In this document: positions 18,809 through 28,052 of the stretch, one piece after another
Layout: each line of letters starts with the position of its first letter
How positions within the stretch are numbered: the first letter of the stretch is position 1
Assembly (NCBI RefSeq): GCF_030689685.1
Contig: NZ_JAUYEY010000012.1
Coordinates: forward strand, 1-64,000
From: Polaromonas sp.
Lineage (GTDB): Bacteria; Pseudomonadota; Gammaproteobacteria; Burkholderiales; Burkholderiaceae_C
Reading direction: 5' to 3'
DNA: 64,000 nucleotides
The notes under the pieces: generated by a model
The model's database searches: none
Seen by the model: only the letters and a program-made list of their open reading frames with translations
What the model was told of the DNA's origin: nothing
Program-made: the position numbers and the translations under genes

Positions 18809-19924
18809 ATGACACCCCTGCCTGAAACCACAGTACACCCATTGACCCTTCCACCTCCGCTGGCGGCAGACACGCCCTTGCCGCACCGCAAGGTCATCCG
18901 TGGCTGGCTGTTGCCGCTGGGCCAGCGCAGCACTTGGCGTGCGCTGGCGCTGCTGGCTGTTGATTTCAGTCTGCTGGCCCTGCTGATCGCCGGGGTGGTG
19001 CTGTTTGATTCGGTCTGGGCCATGGCGGCCTGCGGGCTGGCCGCCGGTTTTGTCATCGGCCGGCTGTTTGTGATCGGTCACGACGGCTGCCACCAGAGCC
19101 TGACGCCTTCGCGCAAGCTCAACCGCTGGCTGGCGCGCATCGCATTTTTGCCTTCGCTGACCGCCTACAGCCTCTGGGATGTGGGCCACAACGTGGTGCA
19201 CCACGGCTTCACCAACCTCAAGGGCGTGGATTTTGTGTGGGCGCCGCTGACGCAGCAGGAATTCGCCGCACTGTCGCCACCGGGCCGACTGATGCAGCGC
19301 ATTTACCGCAGTGGCTGGGGGCCGGGTCTGTATTACATGGTCGAGATCTGGTGGAAAAAGATGATGTTTCCGCGCCAGGGCAGTCTGAGCAACACGCGCC
19401 GCGCCGTTTTCACCTGGGACTGCCTGCTGGTCAGCTTTTTTGCCGTGCTGTGGATCGGCGGCCTGGTGGGGGCCGCACTGGCCACGCAGCAATCGGTGGC
19501 CTGGCTGCTGGCCCTGGGCTTTGCCCTGCCGCTGTTTTTCTGGTTCAACATGATGGGCTTTGTCATCTACGGCCACCACACCCATGTGAAGGTGTCCTGG
19601 CACGATGATCGCGCCGCCTGGCAGCGCGCCCAGCCCTTTGTCTCGACCACGGTGCACCTGACCTTTCCGCTGCAGATAGGCGCCATGCTACACCACATCA
19701 TGGAGCACACCGCCCACCACGTGGACATGAGCATCCCGCTGTACAAACTCAAGGAAGCGCAGAAGATGCTGGAAGACTTGTTGCCAGGCCGCATCGTGAT
19801 CCAGCGTTTTTCCTGGCGCTGGTACTTCGAGACCGCGCGCGCTTGCAAGCTGTATGACTTCACGCGCAACTGCTGGACCGACTTTGCGGGCCGGCCCACC
19901 AGCGCACTGCGCCCGGCGCAGTGA
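18809..19924 (+). CDS. Membrane fatty acid desaturase
   Basis: A 371-residue integral membrane di-iron desaturase. The three histidine boxes are GHDGCHQS, HNVVHHGF and HIMEHTAHHVDM (an HxxHH-type box). Hydrophobic segments surround them, for example LALLAVDFSLLALLIAGVVLF and a second pair near residues 205-260. It probably introduces a double bond into acyl chains of membrane lipids (omega-6/delta-12-like superfamily); exact position cannot be told. The ATG at 18809 is chosen over upstream frames without support. It stands alone, convergent with the hemerythrin gene. Confidence 0.9.
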   Translation: MTPLPETTVHPLTLPPPLAADTPLPHRKVIRGWLLPLGQRSTWRALALLAVDFSLLALLIAGVVLFDSVWAMAACGLAAGFVIGRLFVIGHDGCHQSLTPSRKLNRWLARIAFLPSLTAYSLWDVGHNVVHHGFTNLKGVDFVWAPLTQQEFAALSPPGRLMQRIYRSGWGPGLYYMVEIWWKKMMFPRQGSLSNTRRAVFTWDCLLVSFFAVLWIGGLVGAALATQQSVAWLLALGFALPLFFWFNMMGFVIYGHHTHVKVSWHDDRAAWQRAQPFVSTTVHLTFPLQIGAMLHHIMEHTAHHVDMSIPLYKLKEAQKMLEDLLPGRIVIQRFSWRWYFETARACKLYDFTRNCWTDFAGRPTSALRPAQ

Positions 19925-19943
19925 GGACCCGCGCCTCCTGACC

Positions 19944-20429
19944 TCAGGCCGGCAGTGCGTCTGAACAGGCGGCGCTACCGCAGCCTTCGACGAGGCCGGC
20001 AGGCAGGTCCTCAGGACGGTTCACCACACCGGTGAGCGGGTCGTAGCCGGCGCGGCGCAAGTGCAGCGCCAGCGCCGCGTCCATGCTCTGCGCATGCTGC
20101 GGAAACCACAGCGCCAGTTCACTGGCCATGGCACGCAGGGCGCCCAGCTTGCCATCGGCGGCCTGCGCAGCGCCTTCGCGCATCACCTGCAGCACCACCT
20201 TGTGCTGCATGCTGTGACAGTTGGTCGAGGCGAAACGGGTCGCCAGCATCCAGCGGTCTTCCTGTCCGAAATGCGCGTCGGTGTGGGTGATCAGGTCCTG
20301 CCAGGCGGCGGCCAGACAGTCGTCGCCAGCGCCCTGGGCCTGGGCAAGCAGGTCGACAAACTCCCGGTGGGTATCGTCCATGAGGGGCAGGTCGAGCGAC
20401 AGGGCGTCAGACCATTCGAGGTGGGCCAT
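19944..20429 (-). CDS. Bacteriohemerythrin
   Basis: A 161-residue single-domain hemerythrin, a di-iron oxygen-binding protein. The iron ligands are visible in order: His in DDTHREFVDLL, His and Glu in HTDAHFGQEDRWM, two His in CHSMQHKVVL, and His with Asp in QHAQSMDAAL. A cysteine-containing C-terminal tail of about 40 residues (EGCGSAACSDALPA) is beyond the usual core. An FNR-type box at 20483-20496 suggests induction at low oxygen. In other bacteria such proteins buffer or deliver oxygen. Confidence 0.93.
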   Translation of the reverse strand: MAHLEWSDALSLDLPLMDDTHREFVDLLAQAQGAGDDCLAAAWQDLITHTDAHFGQEDRWMLATRFASTNCHSMQHKVVLQVMREGAAQAADGKLGALRAMASELALWFPQHAQSMDAALALHLRRAGYDPLTGVVNRPEDLPAGLVEGCGSAACSDALPA

Positions 20430-20482
20430 GCAGGTTCTCCAAAAGTGCTTCTGGAGCTTATCGACCCGCGCGGCGCGGCGCT

Positions 20483-20496
20483 TTGATCCAGATCAT
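20483..20496 (-). promoter_or_regulatory. FNR/ANR box upstream of bacteriohemerythrin
   Basis: TTGAT-CCAG-ATCAT matches the FNR consensus TTGAT-N4-ATCAA in 9 of 10 fixed positions. Its centre is about 60 bases before the start codon, consistent with a class II site near -41.5 of a promoter serving the hemerythrin gene. Confidence 0.75.
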
Positions 20497-20539
20497 GGCC
20501 GTATGCCGTGTCGTCCGGCGAGCGCATACAAAAAGTGCT

Positions 20540-20588
20540 GCCAGCCCAATGCGAACGGGAACGAACAGCTATCAAATCAGGAGCGTCG
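20540..20588 (+). repeat. R1 dispersed repeat, copy D (partial)
   Basis: A degenerate copy between pgk and the hemerythrin gene: GCCAGCCC, a variable middle, then AACAGCTATCAAATCAGGAGC. The left arm of the first hairpin and the right arm of the second are lost. Placement at the 3' end of pgk matches other copies. Confidence 0.5.
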
Positions 20589-20601
20589 CGGGTCCCTGGT
20601 C

Positions 20602-21789
20602 TTAGGCACGCCGCTGCAAAATCTCGAACGCCGGCAGGGTTTTACCCTCCAGCACTTCCAGAAAAGCGCCGCCGCCAGTGGAGATGTAACCCACATCTTT
20701 CTCGATGCCGTATTTGGCAATCGCGGCCAGCGTGTCGCCGCCGCCAGCGATGCTGAAGGCGCTGCTGGCGGCAATCGCTTCGGCGATGGTTTTTGTACCG
20801 CCTTCAAAGGCCGCAAATTCGAACACGCCGACCGGCCCGTTCCAGACGATGGTGCCAGCAGCCATCAACTGGTCAGCCAGTTGTTTCGCGGTCTGCGGGC
20901 CGATGTCGAGTATTAGGTCATCGTCCGCCACATCAGCAGCAGACTTGACGGTGGCTGTGGCGTCGGCGCTGAAGGACTTGGCAGTCACCACATCGGTGGG
21001 AATCGGCACTTCGGCGCCGCGCGCCTTCATCGCTGCCATCACCGCACGGGCTTCGTCGAGCAGCTCACGCTCGGCCAGGCTTTTGCCAATCGGCAATCCG
21101 CTGGCCAGCATGAAGGTGTTGGCAATACCGCCCCCCACAATCAGCTGGTCCACCTTGCCGGCCAGCGCCTCCAAAATGGTGAGCTTGGTCGAGACCTTGC
21201 TGCCGGCCACGATGGCCACCAGCGGGCGTTTTGGGTTGGCCAGCGCTTTGGAGATTGCGTCCATTTCTGCCGCCAGCAGCGGGCCGGCGCAGGCGGTTGT
21301 GGCGAACTGTGCGATGCCGTAGGTCGAGGCCTCGGCGCGGTGTGCGGTGCCGAAAGCGTCATGCACAAAGATGTCGCAGAGTGCGGCCATCTTGCGGGCC
21401 AGTGCTTCGTCGTTTTTCTTTTCGCCCTTGTTGACCCGGCAGTTCTCCAGCAGCACCAGCTCACCGGGCTGGACATTGACACCATCGACCCAGCCGGACT
21501 TCAGCGGCACCTCGCGCTGCATCAGCTCGCCCAGGCGTTTTGCCACCGGCGCCAGCGAGTCTTCGGGCTTGAACACGCCTTCGGTCGGCCGGCCCAGATG
21601 CGAGGTCACCATCACCGCCGCACCGGCGTCCAGGGCCATTTGTATGCAGGGGATCGAGGCGCGGATGCGGGTGTCTTCAGTGATCTTGCCGGCATCGTCC
21701 TGCGGCACGTTCAGGTCGGCGCGGATGAACACGCGCCGGCCTTGGACCAGGCCCTGGGCGCAGAGATCGGAAAAGCGGATGAATTTCAT
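20602..21789 (-). CDS. pgk: Phosphoglycerate kinase
   Basis: A 395-residue glycolytic kinase transferring phosphate between 1,3-bisphosphoglycerate and ADP. Visible are [15 protein letters not shown] (N-terminal substrate loop), [27 protein letters not shown] block ([21 protein letters not shown]), WNGPVGVFE and the nucleotide loop [14 protein letters not shown]. The start is placed at MKFIRFSDL; the open frame runs on upstream through azlD but without coding support. It is followed by a repeat and the hemerythrin gene, with pyk and fba on the same strand beyond. Confidence 0.97.
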   Translation of the reverse strand: MKFIRFSDLCAQGLVQGRRVFIRADLNVPQDDAGKITEDTRIRASIPCIQMALDAGAAVMVTSHLGRPTEGVFKPEDSLAPVAKRLGELMQREVPLKSGWVDGVNVQPGELVLLENCRVNKGEKKNDEALARKMAALCDIFVHDAFGTAHRAEASTYGIAQFATTACAGPLLAAEMDAISKALANPKRPLVAIVAGSKVSTKLTILEALAGKVDQLIVGGGIANTFMLASGLPIGKSLAERELLDEARAVMAAMKARGAEVPIPTDVVTAKSFSADATATVKSAADVADDDLILDIGPQTAKQLADQLMAAGTIVWNGPVGVFEFAAFEGGTKTIAEAIAASSAFSIAGGGDTLAAIAKYGIEKDVGYISTGGGAFLEVLEGKTLPAFEILQRRA

Positions 21790-21869
21790 GGCAAGCTCGC
21801 AAAGAGAGAGTGGAAAGTGATCGGTGCTGTGAAAATAATTGTAGAAGCAGACCGCAAGCCTGCCGTCCT

Positions 21870-22199
21870 TTACCAGCCGAGTCCGACATGCAAGGGCAGG
21901 TAGACCGCCATGCCGGCCAGGATCGTGCCCAACACGCTTTTGCGCCAGAAAAACCAGCCGGCACCCGCCAGCGCAGCAAACACGCGCGCGTCCTGCCAGG
22001 TGCTGATCAGCGCGCCCTGGGTCATCACGATCTCCGGGATGATGACCGCCGACAGGGCCGCAATCGGTGCGTAGTGCAGGCCGCGCTGCGCCCAGTCCGG
22101 CAAGGACCAGGGTTTGCTTGAGATAAAAAAGAATGAGCGCGTCACCACAGACACCAGCGCCAGGCCAACAATGGTCAGCACGGTCCATCCGTCCGTCAT
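21870..22199 (-). CDS. azlD: AzlD family branched-chain amino acid export subunit
   Basis: A 109-residue protein with about four membrane helices (for example [20 protein letters not shown] and [21 protein letters not shown]). It is the small partner of AzlC in an exporter of branched-chain or related amino acids. Its ATG overlaps the TGA of azlC (ATGA, 22196-22199), showing tight coupling. It ends 80 bases before the pgk start on the same strand. Confidence 0.88.
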   Translation of the reverse strand: MTDGWTVLTIVGLALVSVVTRSFFFISSKPWSLPDWAQRGLHYAPIAALSAVIIPEIVMTQGALISTWQDARVFAALAGAGWFFWRKSVLGTILAGMAVYLPLHVGLGW

Positions 22200-22945
22200 G
22201 CTGCGGCCCCCGGTTTGGACCGCGGTGTCGGCGGTGTTGCCGGCTTTTCCAGCAGCAGGCAAACAGCCACCGCCGCCGCAATGGCCACCAGAATATTAAG
22301 CTTGAACGGCAGCGCGAAAGCCGCCACGGCCACCGCGCCCGCCACACCGGCAGACACAACGCGCAAGCGGGTGGAGGTCAAGGAGCACGCGATGCCCAGC
22401 AGCGCCAGGATGCCGGCAAACCCCAAGCCCCACGCGCCCGGAATGAAATTGGCCAGAGCCATGCCCAGCAGGCTGAAACTCACCCAGTTGCACCAGCCGA
22501 GGCCGCAATTGCCCGCCAGGTACGCCTGTTGCGCCAGGCGCTGAGCCGGGTCGTCGCTGGGGTCGGGAAAACGGCGGGTGAATAACACATAGGTCAGATC
22601 CGCAGTCAGAAAACCGGTGAGCATGCGCTCCCAGCGGGGCAAATGCATCATGTAAACACGCAGGTGCGCGCTGAACACAACAAACCGCAGGTTCACGCAA
22701 CCAGCGGTGGCGAGGATCACCCACATTGGCGCGCCCGCCGCCAGCAGCGGAATGGCGGCCAGCTGCGCGCTGCCGGCGTACACCAACACCGTCATCAAGA
22801 TGACTTCCAGCACGCTCATGCCGGACTTGGCCATGGCCACGCCGGTCATCAGGCCCCAGGCGGCGATGCCCGGCGCCACGGCCAACATGTCGCGGGCACC
22901 TTGACGAAATTCAGGATGGCGGTAATGGGCAGGACGCAGAAACAC
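22196..22945 (-). CDS. azlC: AzlC family branched-chain amino acid permease
   Basis: A 249-residue inner-membrane permease. The AzlC signature is visible early ([32 protein letters not shown]), as are a run of hydrophobic helices, the region [15 protein letters not shown] and the following [14 protein letters not shown]. With AzlD it forms a two-component amino acid exporter (AzlCD/YgaZH type). It starts five bases after the fmt stop, so it is probably co-transcribed with fmt. Confidence 0.92.
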   Translation of the reverse strand: MFLRPAHYRHPEFRQGARDMLAVAPGIAAWGLMTGVAMAKSGMSVLEVILMTVLVYAGSAQLAAIPLLAAGAPMWVILATAGCVNLRFVVFSAHLRVYMMHLPRWERMLTGFLTADLTYVLFTRRFPDPSDDPAQRLAQQAYLAGNCGLGWCNWVSFSLLGMALANFIPGAWGLGFAGILALLGIACSLTSTRLRVVSAGVAGAVAVAAFALPFKLNILVAIAAAVAVCLLLEKPATPPTPRSKPGAAA

Positions 22946-22950
22946 CGGGC

Positions 22951-23913
22951 TTACTTTCCGAAAGCCATGCCGGGCTTCAAGTCAAACCCGCGCAGAAAAT
23001 CAGCCACGCCCAGGCGCTTGCCGCCAGCGCGCTGGAGTTCGGTCAGGCGCAGCACACCCTGGCCGCAGGCCACCCGCACTCCGGCCTCATCGGCAGACAA
23101 AATGGTCCCGCCGTCCTGGCCGGGCTGCTCCGGGCTGCCGCCGGTGTCAAACTTCCAGAGCTTGATGATTTCGCCGCCGAAAGTGGTGTAGGCGCCGGGG
23201 AAGGGGTCAAAGGCCCGGATGCGCCGACCTATCACTTCGGCGGGCTGGCGCCAGTCAATCAGCGCCTCCGATTTTTCTATCTTGTGCGCATAGCTGATGC
23301 CCTGCTCTGGTTGCGGAACGGGTTTAAGCCCGCCGCAAGCTGCCAGCTCCAGCGCCTCGACCATCAAACGCCCACCCAAGGTGGCGAGTTTGTCGTGCAG
23401 TGAGCCGGTAGTGTCCGTAGCGGCAATCGCGAGTTTTTCAACCAGCAGCATGTCGCCAGTGTCCAGGTCGGCATCCATCTGCATCAGCGTGATGCCGGTC
23501 TCGCTATCGCCGGCCGCGATGGCGCGGTGAATCGGCGCCGCGCCGCGCCAGCGCGGCAACAGCGAAGCGTGAATGTTGAAGCAGCCCAGTCTGGGCAGAT
23601 CCAGCACCCATTGCGGCAGGATCAGGCCATAGGCTGCCACAACCATGGCGTCGGCCTGCGCGGCCAGAATCGCAGCCCGTGCGGCAGCCGCATCTTCCGG
23701 GGTTTTGCCGTCGAGCCGCAGGCTGCGCGGCTGGACCAGGGACAGGTTGTTTTCCAGCGCAAACTGCTTGACGGCCGAGGCCTGCAACTTCATGCCGCGG
23801 CCGGCCGGGCGGTCCGGCTGTGTCAGCACCAGGGGGATGTCAAAACCGGCGGCGTGGAGTTGCGCCAGCGCCACGCGGGCGAATTCAGGGGTACCGGCAA
23901 AAATAATGCGCAT
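22951..23913 (-). CDS. fmt: Methionyl-tRNA formyltransferase
   Basis: A 320-residue enzyme that formylates initiator Met-tRNA with 10-formyl-THF. The start [20 protein letters not shown], the active-site segment [21 protein letters not shown] and [18 protein letters not shown] are typical. The C-terminal tRNA-binding domain is present ([16 protein letters not shown] onward). The ATG at 23913 matches the family start. It would normally follow def directly; here 236 bases containing repeat R2 lie between them. Confidence 0.97.
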   Translation of the reverse strand: MRIIFAGTPEFARVALAQLHAAGFDIPLVLTQPDRPAGRGMKLQASAVKQFALENNLSLVQPRSLRLDGKTPEDAAAARAAILAAQADAMVVAAYGLILPQWVLDLPRLGCFNIHASLLPRWRGAAPIHRAIAAGDSETGITLMQMDADLDTGDMLLVEKLAIAATDTTGSLHDKLATLGGRLMVEALELAACGGLKPVPQPEQGISYAHKIEKSEALIDWRQPAEVIGRRIRAFDPFPGAYTTFGGEIIKLWKFDTGGSPEQPGQDGGTILSADEAGVRVACGQGVLRLTELQRAGGKRLGVADFLRGFDLKPGMAFGK

Positions 23914-23998
23914 CTGGCATTTTCGCCGACGGTTGAAGGTGAACGCGGCGTCAAGGAAATTTTCATTCGCCAAGATTTCGCAGCCGGACCGCAGGCGC

Positions 23999-24151
23999 GG
24001 CGAGCGACCGTGGGGGCTCTTCCTTCAAGCAGGGGCGGCAGAACCGGCTTTGCCGGGCCGCAGGTTTGAACAGGCGCCAGAAGCGAAGCCTCCGACGAGC
24101 GGCGGCCTGCAAGGTGCAGAGAGCGACACGCAGTGGGCGAACGTGGGGGCT
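23999..24151 (+). repeat. R2 element, partial copy between def and fmt
   Basis: Bases 24060-24151 match 27957-28049 of the complete R2 element at roughly 90 percent over 90 bp, ending in the same GTGGGGGCT terminus. The left edge (23999-24018) carries the same right-hand terminus again in the same orientation instead of the inverted one, so this is a rearranged or nested partial copy. The def stop codon TAG lies at its right tip. Confidence 0.8.
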
Positions 24152-24647
24152 ACTTCTGTTGCTTGATCATCTTGGTCTTGATGCGGTTGCGCTTGAGCGG
24201 CGACAGATATTCGACAAAGACCTTGCCCATCAGGTGGTCCATCTCATGCTGCACACACACGGCCAGCAGCCCTTCGGCGCTGTGGGTTTGCTGCTTGCCG
24301 TCCAGGTCCAGCGCCTGGACCTTGATGGCGCTGGCCCGCTCCACGCCGTCATAGACGCCGGGCACCGACAGACAGCCTTCGTCATTGATCTGGGTCTCGG
24401 GACTGGACCAGACAAGCTCGGGGTTGATCAGCACCAGCGGCTGGTCACGGCTTTCGCTGACATCAATGACAACGACGCGTTCATGAACATTGACCTGGCT
24501 GGCGGCCAGGCCTATGCCCTCGGCCGCGTACATGGTTTCCAGCAGGTCGTCCACCAGGACACGGATGTGCGCGTCCACGGCAGGCACCGGCTTGGCCACG
24601 GTATGCAGGCGCGGATCGGGGTAGCGAAGAATGGTCAGTTGGGTCAT
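24150..24647 (-). CDS. def: Peptide deformylase
   Basis: A 165-residue metalloenzyme that removes the formyl group from new proteins. The three motifs are [16 protein letters not shown] (metal-binding Cys) and QHEMDHLMG (HExxH-type). The ATG at 24647 ([10 protein letters not shown]) is chosen; an ATG four codons earlier at 24659 is possible. The C-terminus is lysine-rich (KTKMIKQQK) and its stop codon abuts repeat R2. It is divergent from the LysM gene and upstream of fmt. Confidence 0.96.
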   Translation of the reverse strand: MTQLTILRYPDPRLHTVAKPVPAVDAHIRVLVDDLLETMYAAEGIGLAASQVNVHERVVVIDVSESRDQPLVLINPELVWSSPETQINDEGCLSVPGVYDGVERASAIKVQALDLDGKQQTHSAEGLLAVCVQHEMDHLMGKVFVEYLSPLKRNRIKTKMIKQQK

Positions 24648-24835
24648 GGTCGCAAGCAATCAGATGTCGCTATTTTCGCTAATTTTCGCTAATTTTCAGC
24701 ACTCGGGTCGTTGCGAAACCGCATATTCGTTGCCTAATCAAAGGCTTAAGTACAAAATCGCTAGTGATTTATCAAGTTACAAACGCGGCATCCGGCCCCT
24801 TCACCACAGGCCATGCCAGCCCCAAGGGCCTCAAG

Positions 24836-26050
24836 ATGCAAACTATGTCTGGTCGTTTCAGTCAAATTTCAATGGCGGCAGCCCTGCTGGTGGGCACGGC
24901 AGGTTTGCATGCCCAGAATTTCCCGATCACGCCCGGCCAGCGGGCCACGGCCCATCAGGTCGCCCAGACCGGCGTGCCGCTGGTCGACCTGGTGCCCAAT
25001 GCACCGGACGAATACACCGTCAAACGCGGTGACACCCTGTGGGCCATCTCCGGCATGTTCCTTAAAAGCCCGTGGCGCTGGCCCGAACTCTGGGGCATGA
25101 ACCTGGAAGACATCCGCAACCCGCACCGCATTTACCCCGGCCAGCAGCTTTATCTGGACAAGGCCAACGGCCGCGCGACCCTGCGCACCCGCCGAGGGGC
25201 CGACGGCGCTCCAGGCGGCACGGTGCGGGTATCGCCACGCACACGTTATGAGTCGCTGGCTGACGCTGCGGTTCCCACCCTGTCGCCGCAGGCCATCGAG
25301 CCCTTTCTTTCCGAAGCGCTGATTGTTGATGAGGCAACTTTTGCCCTGGCACCGCGCATCGTGGCCACCCAGGAGGGCCGCGTCTTGCTCAGCCGAGGCG
25401 ACCGCGCCTATGCCCGTGGCGCCTACAGCAGCAGGGAAGGCGGCAAACCCCTGAGCACCGCCAAAGGCGAACCGGTGGACTACCGCGTTTTCCGCAATGC
25501 CACGCCCTTGAAAGACCCGAGCACCGGTGAAATTCTTGGCTACGAGGCCCAGTTTGTTGGCAAGGCTGAGTTGATCCGCGGCGAAACGACGGCCGACCTC
25601 ACCGGCAAGGACGGCAAGGTATCGACGGAGGTTGTGCCGGCGACCATCGACATCGTCGTAGCCAAAGAAGAAATGCGTGTCGGCGACCGACTGGTTGCGG
25701 AGCCTCCCCGCGAACTGCTGAGTTACGTGCCGCGCGCGCCGACCACGCAGATCGACGGACAAATTGTGTCGATTTATGGCAGCGCCGTGCGTTTTGCCGC
25801 CGGCAACCAGGTGGTCGTGCTCAATCGCGGTGCCCGAGACGGTCTGGAGCGTGGCCATGTGATGGCGCTTCAGCAAAGTGGTGCCCGGGTGCCCGACCGT
25901 ACCGACTCAGCCCGAAGCCAGATCAGACTGCCGAACGAGCGCAATGGCTTGCTGATCGTTTTTCGCACCTTTGAAAAACTGTCTTATGCCCTGGTCTTGC
26001 AGGTCAGCGACGGCGCCAAAGTGGGTGACCGCTTCGTCAATCCGAACTAA
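24836..26050 (+). CDS. Secreted LysM-domain protein
   Basis: A 404-residue exported protein. A signal peptide (SQISMAAALLVGTAGLHAQ) is followed at about residues 60-110 by a LysM peptidoglycan-binding domain, beginning EYTVKRGDTLWAISGMF and ending RIYPGQQLYL. The rest is a long beta-rich region without a recognised catalytic motif. The same gene sits between def and dprA in many betaproteobacteria. It likely binds cell-wall glycan in the periplasm. The start ATG is uncertain: 24836 or 24845. Confidence 0.88.
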   Translation: MQTMSGRFSQISMAAALLVGTAGLHAQNFPITPGQRATAHQVAQTGVPLVDLVPNAPDEYTVKRGDTLWAISGMFLKSPWRWPELWGMNLEDIRNPHRIYPGQQLYLDKANGRATLRTRRGADGAPGGTVRVSPRTRYESLADAAVPTLSPQAIEPFLSEALIVDEATFALAPRIVATQEGRVLLSRGDRAYARGAYSSREGGKPLSTAKGEPVDYRVFRNATPLKDPSTGEILGYEAQFVGKAELIRGETTADLTGKDGKVSTEVVPATIDIVVAKEEMRVGDRLVAEPPRELLSYVPRAPTTQIDGQIVSIYGSAVRFAAGNQVVVLNRGARDGLERGHVMALQQSGARVPDRTDSARSQIRLPNERNGLLIVFRTFEKLSYALVLQVSDGAKVGDRFVNPN

Positions 26051-26085
26051 AACAAGCCGACCTCGACAACGCCCAGCGACCCGCC

Positions 26086-27207
26086 ATGGAAGCCGCTGAA
26101 CTTGGCGCCTGGTTGCGCCTGACGCTGACGCCCGGACTGGGCAACACCGCGTCGCGCAAGCTGCTGGCGGCTTTTGGGTCAGCACAGGCCATTTTTGAGC
26201 AATCCGCCAGCACCCTGCGTCAGCTAGGCTCCGACAAACTGGCGGATGCCCTGCAGACTGTGCCTGACACTTTGGGCGCCCAGTTGCAGGCCACCTTAGA
26301 GTGGTTGCAGGCGGGCGACAACCGGCAGGTGGTCACGCTGGGGGATTCCTGCTACCCCGCAGCACTGCTCGACATCGAAGACCCGCCTTCCATGCTTTAT
26401 ATGCTTGGAGCCCTTGGTACACAAGCGCAAGCTGCTATTAAAAACAGAGCGCTTTGTTTGGCCATGGTGGGCAGCCGCAACCCGACGCCGCAAGGCGAGA
26501 GCAATGCACGGCAATTTGCCAAAGTGTTCGGCGCGGCCGATCTGTGCGTGGTGTCCGGCCTGGCGCTGGGCGTGGACGGGGCGGCCCACGACGGCGCCTT
26601 GCTGGGCGGTGGAACAACGATTGCGGTCGTCGGCACTGGCGTGGACCGGGTGTACCCGAAAAAGCATCGGGACCTGGCACACCGGATTGCACAGGGCGGA
26701 TTGATCATCAGCGAGTTTCCACTGGGCACGCCACCGCTGACCGCAAACTTTCCCAAGCGCAATCGCCTTATTTCCGGCTTGTCGCAGGGAACGCTGGTGG
26801 TCGAGGCGGCGCTGAAATCCGGCTCACTGATCACCGCGCGGCTGGCCGCCGAACAGGGCAAGGATGTGTTTGCGATTCCGGGTTCCATCCACTCCCCGCA
26901 GTCGCGCGGCTGCCACGCGCTGATCAAGCAGGGGGCCAAGCTGGTCGAGTCGGCGCAGGACGTTCTGGAAGAACTCCGTCTGCCCTATCCGGCGACCACA
27001 GCGAACGCCAGCCCTGACAGCGATGACGAACCGGAGGAAGCGCCGCTGCTGTCCGCCATGGGTTTCGAGCCTGTCAGCCTGGACGCGCTGCAGGCACGCA
27101 CCGGGCTGCCCACGTCCGAATTGCAAGGCCAGTTGCTGGAACTGGAACTGGCCGATGTGATCACGCGCTTGCCCGGAGGCCTGTTTCAGCGGATCTCCCT
27201 GGGCTGA
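26086..27207 (+). CDS. dprA: DNA-processing protein DprA
   Basis: A 373-residue Rossmann-fold protein that loads RecA onto incoming single-stranded DNA in transformation. Core blocks are AMVGSRNPTPQGESNA, SGLALGVDGAAHDGAL, VVGTGVDRVYPKKH, ISEFPLGTPPLTANFPKRNRLIS-type and AIPGSIHSPQSRGCHALIKQG, and a C-terminal winged-helix DML1-like domain follows. Residues about 105-124 (LGALGTQAQAAIKNRALC), just before the core, coincide with an in-frame R1-like sequence. Together with comM it suggests natural competence. Confidence 0.95.
   Translation: MEAAELGAWLRLTLTPGLGNTASRKLLAAFGSAQAIFEQSASTLRQLGSDKLADALQTVPDTLGAQLQATLEWLQAGDNRQVVTLGDSCYPAALLDIEDPPSMLYMLGALGTQAQAAIKNRALCLAMVGSRNPTPQGESNARQFAKVFGAADLCVVSGLALGVDGAAHDGALLGGGTTIAVVGTGVDRVYPKKHRDLAHRIAQGGLIISEFPLGTPPLTANFPKRNRLISGLSQGTLVVEAALKSGSLITARLAAEQGKDVFAIPGSIHSPQSRGCHALIKQGAKLVESAQDVLEELRLPYPATTANASPDSDDEPEEAPLLSAMGFEPVSLDALQARTGLPTSELQGQLLELELADVITRLPGGLFQRISLG
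26399..26455 (+). repeat. R1-like repeat, copy E, inside dprA
   Basis: The plus strand carries TTGGAGCCCTTGGTACACAA, then GCGCAAGCTGCTATTAAAAACAGAGC, following the R1 order (AGCCCTT, variable middle, GCGCAAGC, GCTAT). Both hairpins are degraded. It lies in frame at a point where DprA proteins vary in length. Confidence 0.5.
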
Positions 27208-27265
27208 GTCCGGCAGGCACTGCCAGACCTGCGGGGGCGGCGCCCAACTGCGTTATATTGGACGC

Positions 27266-27790
27266 ATGTTTGAAGTGCTGGTGTATGTTTACGAAAATTA
27301 TTGGCAGGGCGACGCCTGCCCCGAGTTGCACCAACTGAGCCGCAAACTGACGGCGGTCGGCTTTGAAGCCGAAGAGATTCAGGCAGCTCTGGTCTGGCTC
27401 AATGGCCTGAACATTGCCGCCCAGAACACCCAGATTGGCCTGCCGGAGACCGCTTGCGTGGCCGGCAGCCAGCTCGTGAAGACCACCATCGCCGCAACAG
27501 GATTTCAGCCCCAGTCCGCTGCCAGCCTGCGCGTGTACTCGGTGGCCGAGCAGGAACACCTGGGCGCGCAAGCCCTGGGTTTCGTGAGTTTCCTGGAATC
27601 CTCGGGCGTGTTGCCGCCGCACATGCGGGAAATTGTCATGGACCGCGCCATGGCCGCGCCGGGCGACCCGCTCGCGCTGGACGACCTCAAAGTCATTGTG
27701 CTGATGGTCTACTGGAGCTTTGGCGAAGAGCCCGATGCCCTGGTGCTCGACGAACTCTGCGATGACGCGGAGTTTCGTGTAGCGCATTGA
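27266..27790 (+). CDS. smg: Smg family protein (DUF494)
   Basis: A 174-residue acidic protein of the Smg/DUF494 family, beginning MFEVLVYVYENYWQGDACPE. The function of the family is not established. It usually follows dprA (smf) and often precedes topA. Here dprA is 58 bases upstream, but instead of topA the next sequence is a complete R2 element and then a convergent DUF1631 gene, so the usual linkage has been broken. Confidence 0.92.
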   Translation: MFEVLVYVYENYWQGDACPELHQLSRKLTAVGFEAEEIQAALVWLNGLNIAAQNTQIGLPETACVAGSQLVKTTIAATGFQPQSAASLRVYSVAEQEHLGAQALGFVSFLESSGVLPPHMREIVMDRAMAAPGDPLALDDLKVIVLMVYWSFGEEPDALVLDELCDDAEFRVAH

Positions 27791-27794
27791 TTAA

Positions 27795-28048
27795 AGCCCC
27801 CACGTTCGCTCACTGCGTGTAGCCGGAAGAAGCTTGCCTTCGCCAAGCGCTTGACGGGCGGTCTCTTCACCAGCCGGGGCCGCGGATCTGGCTTCGCCAG
27901 TCCGCAGGCGCAGCGGCCCCCTCGGGGCTGGTGCCTGCGGCTCCGAACCTGCTTGAGCAGGTTTGGACAGGCATCAGAAGCGAAGCCTCTGGCGAGCGGC
28001 GGCCTGCAAGGTGCAGGGAGCTACACGCAGTGAGCGACCGTGGGGGCT
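27795..28048. mobile_element. R2: MITE-like element with 29-bp terminal inverted repeats
   Basis: The ends 27795-27823 and 28020-28048 are inverted repeats matching in 28 of 29 positions, beginning AGCCCCCACG and ending GTGTAGC inward. The 254-bp interior has no credible gene but has several internal palindromes, such as AACCTGCTTGAGCAGGTT at about 27947-27964. It lies exactly between the convergent smg and DUF1631 genes. No clear target duplication is seen. Related sequence occurs between def and fmt and inside glnE. Confidence 0.85.
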
Positions 28049-28052
28049 ATAT

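Noticed and set aside
27851..28033. Short frame inside the R2 element
   Set aside because: Only 60 residues, no motif, and the sequence is explained by the repeat.
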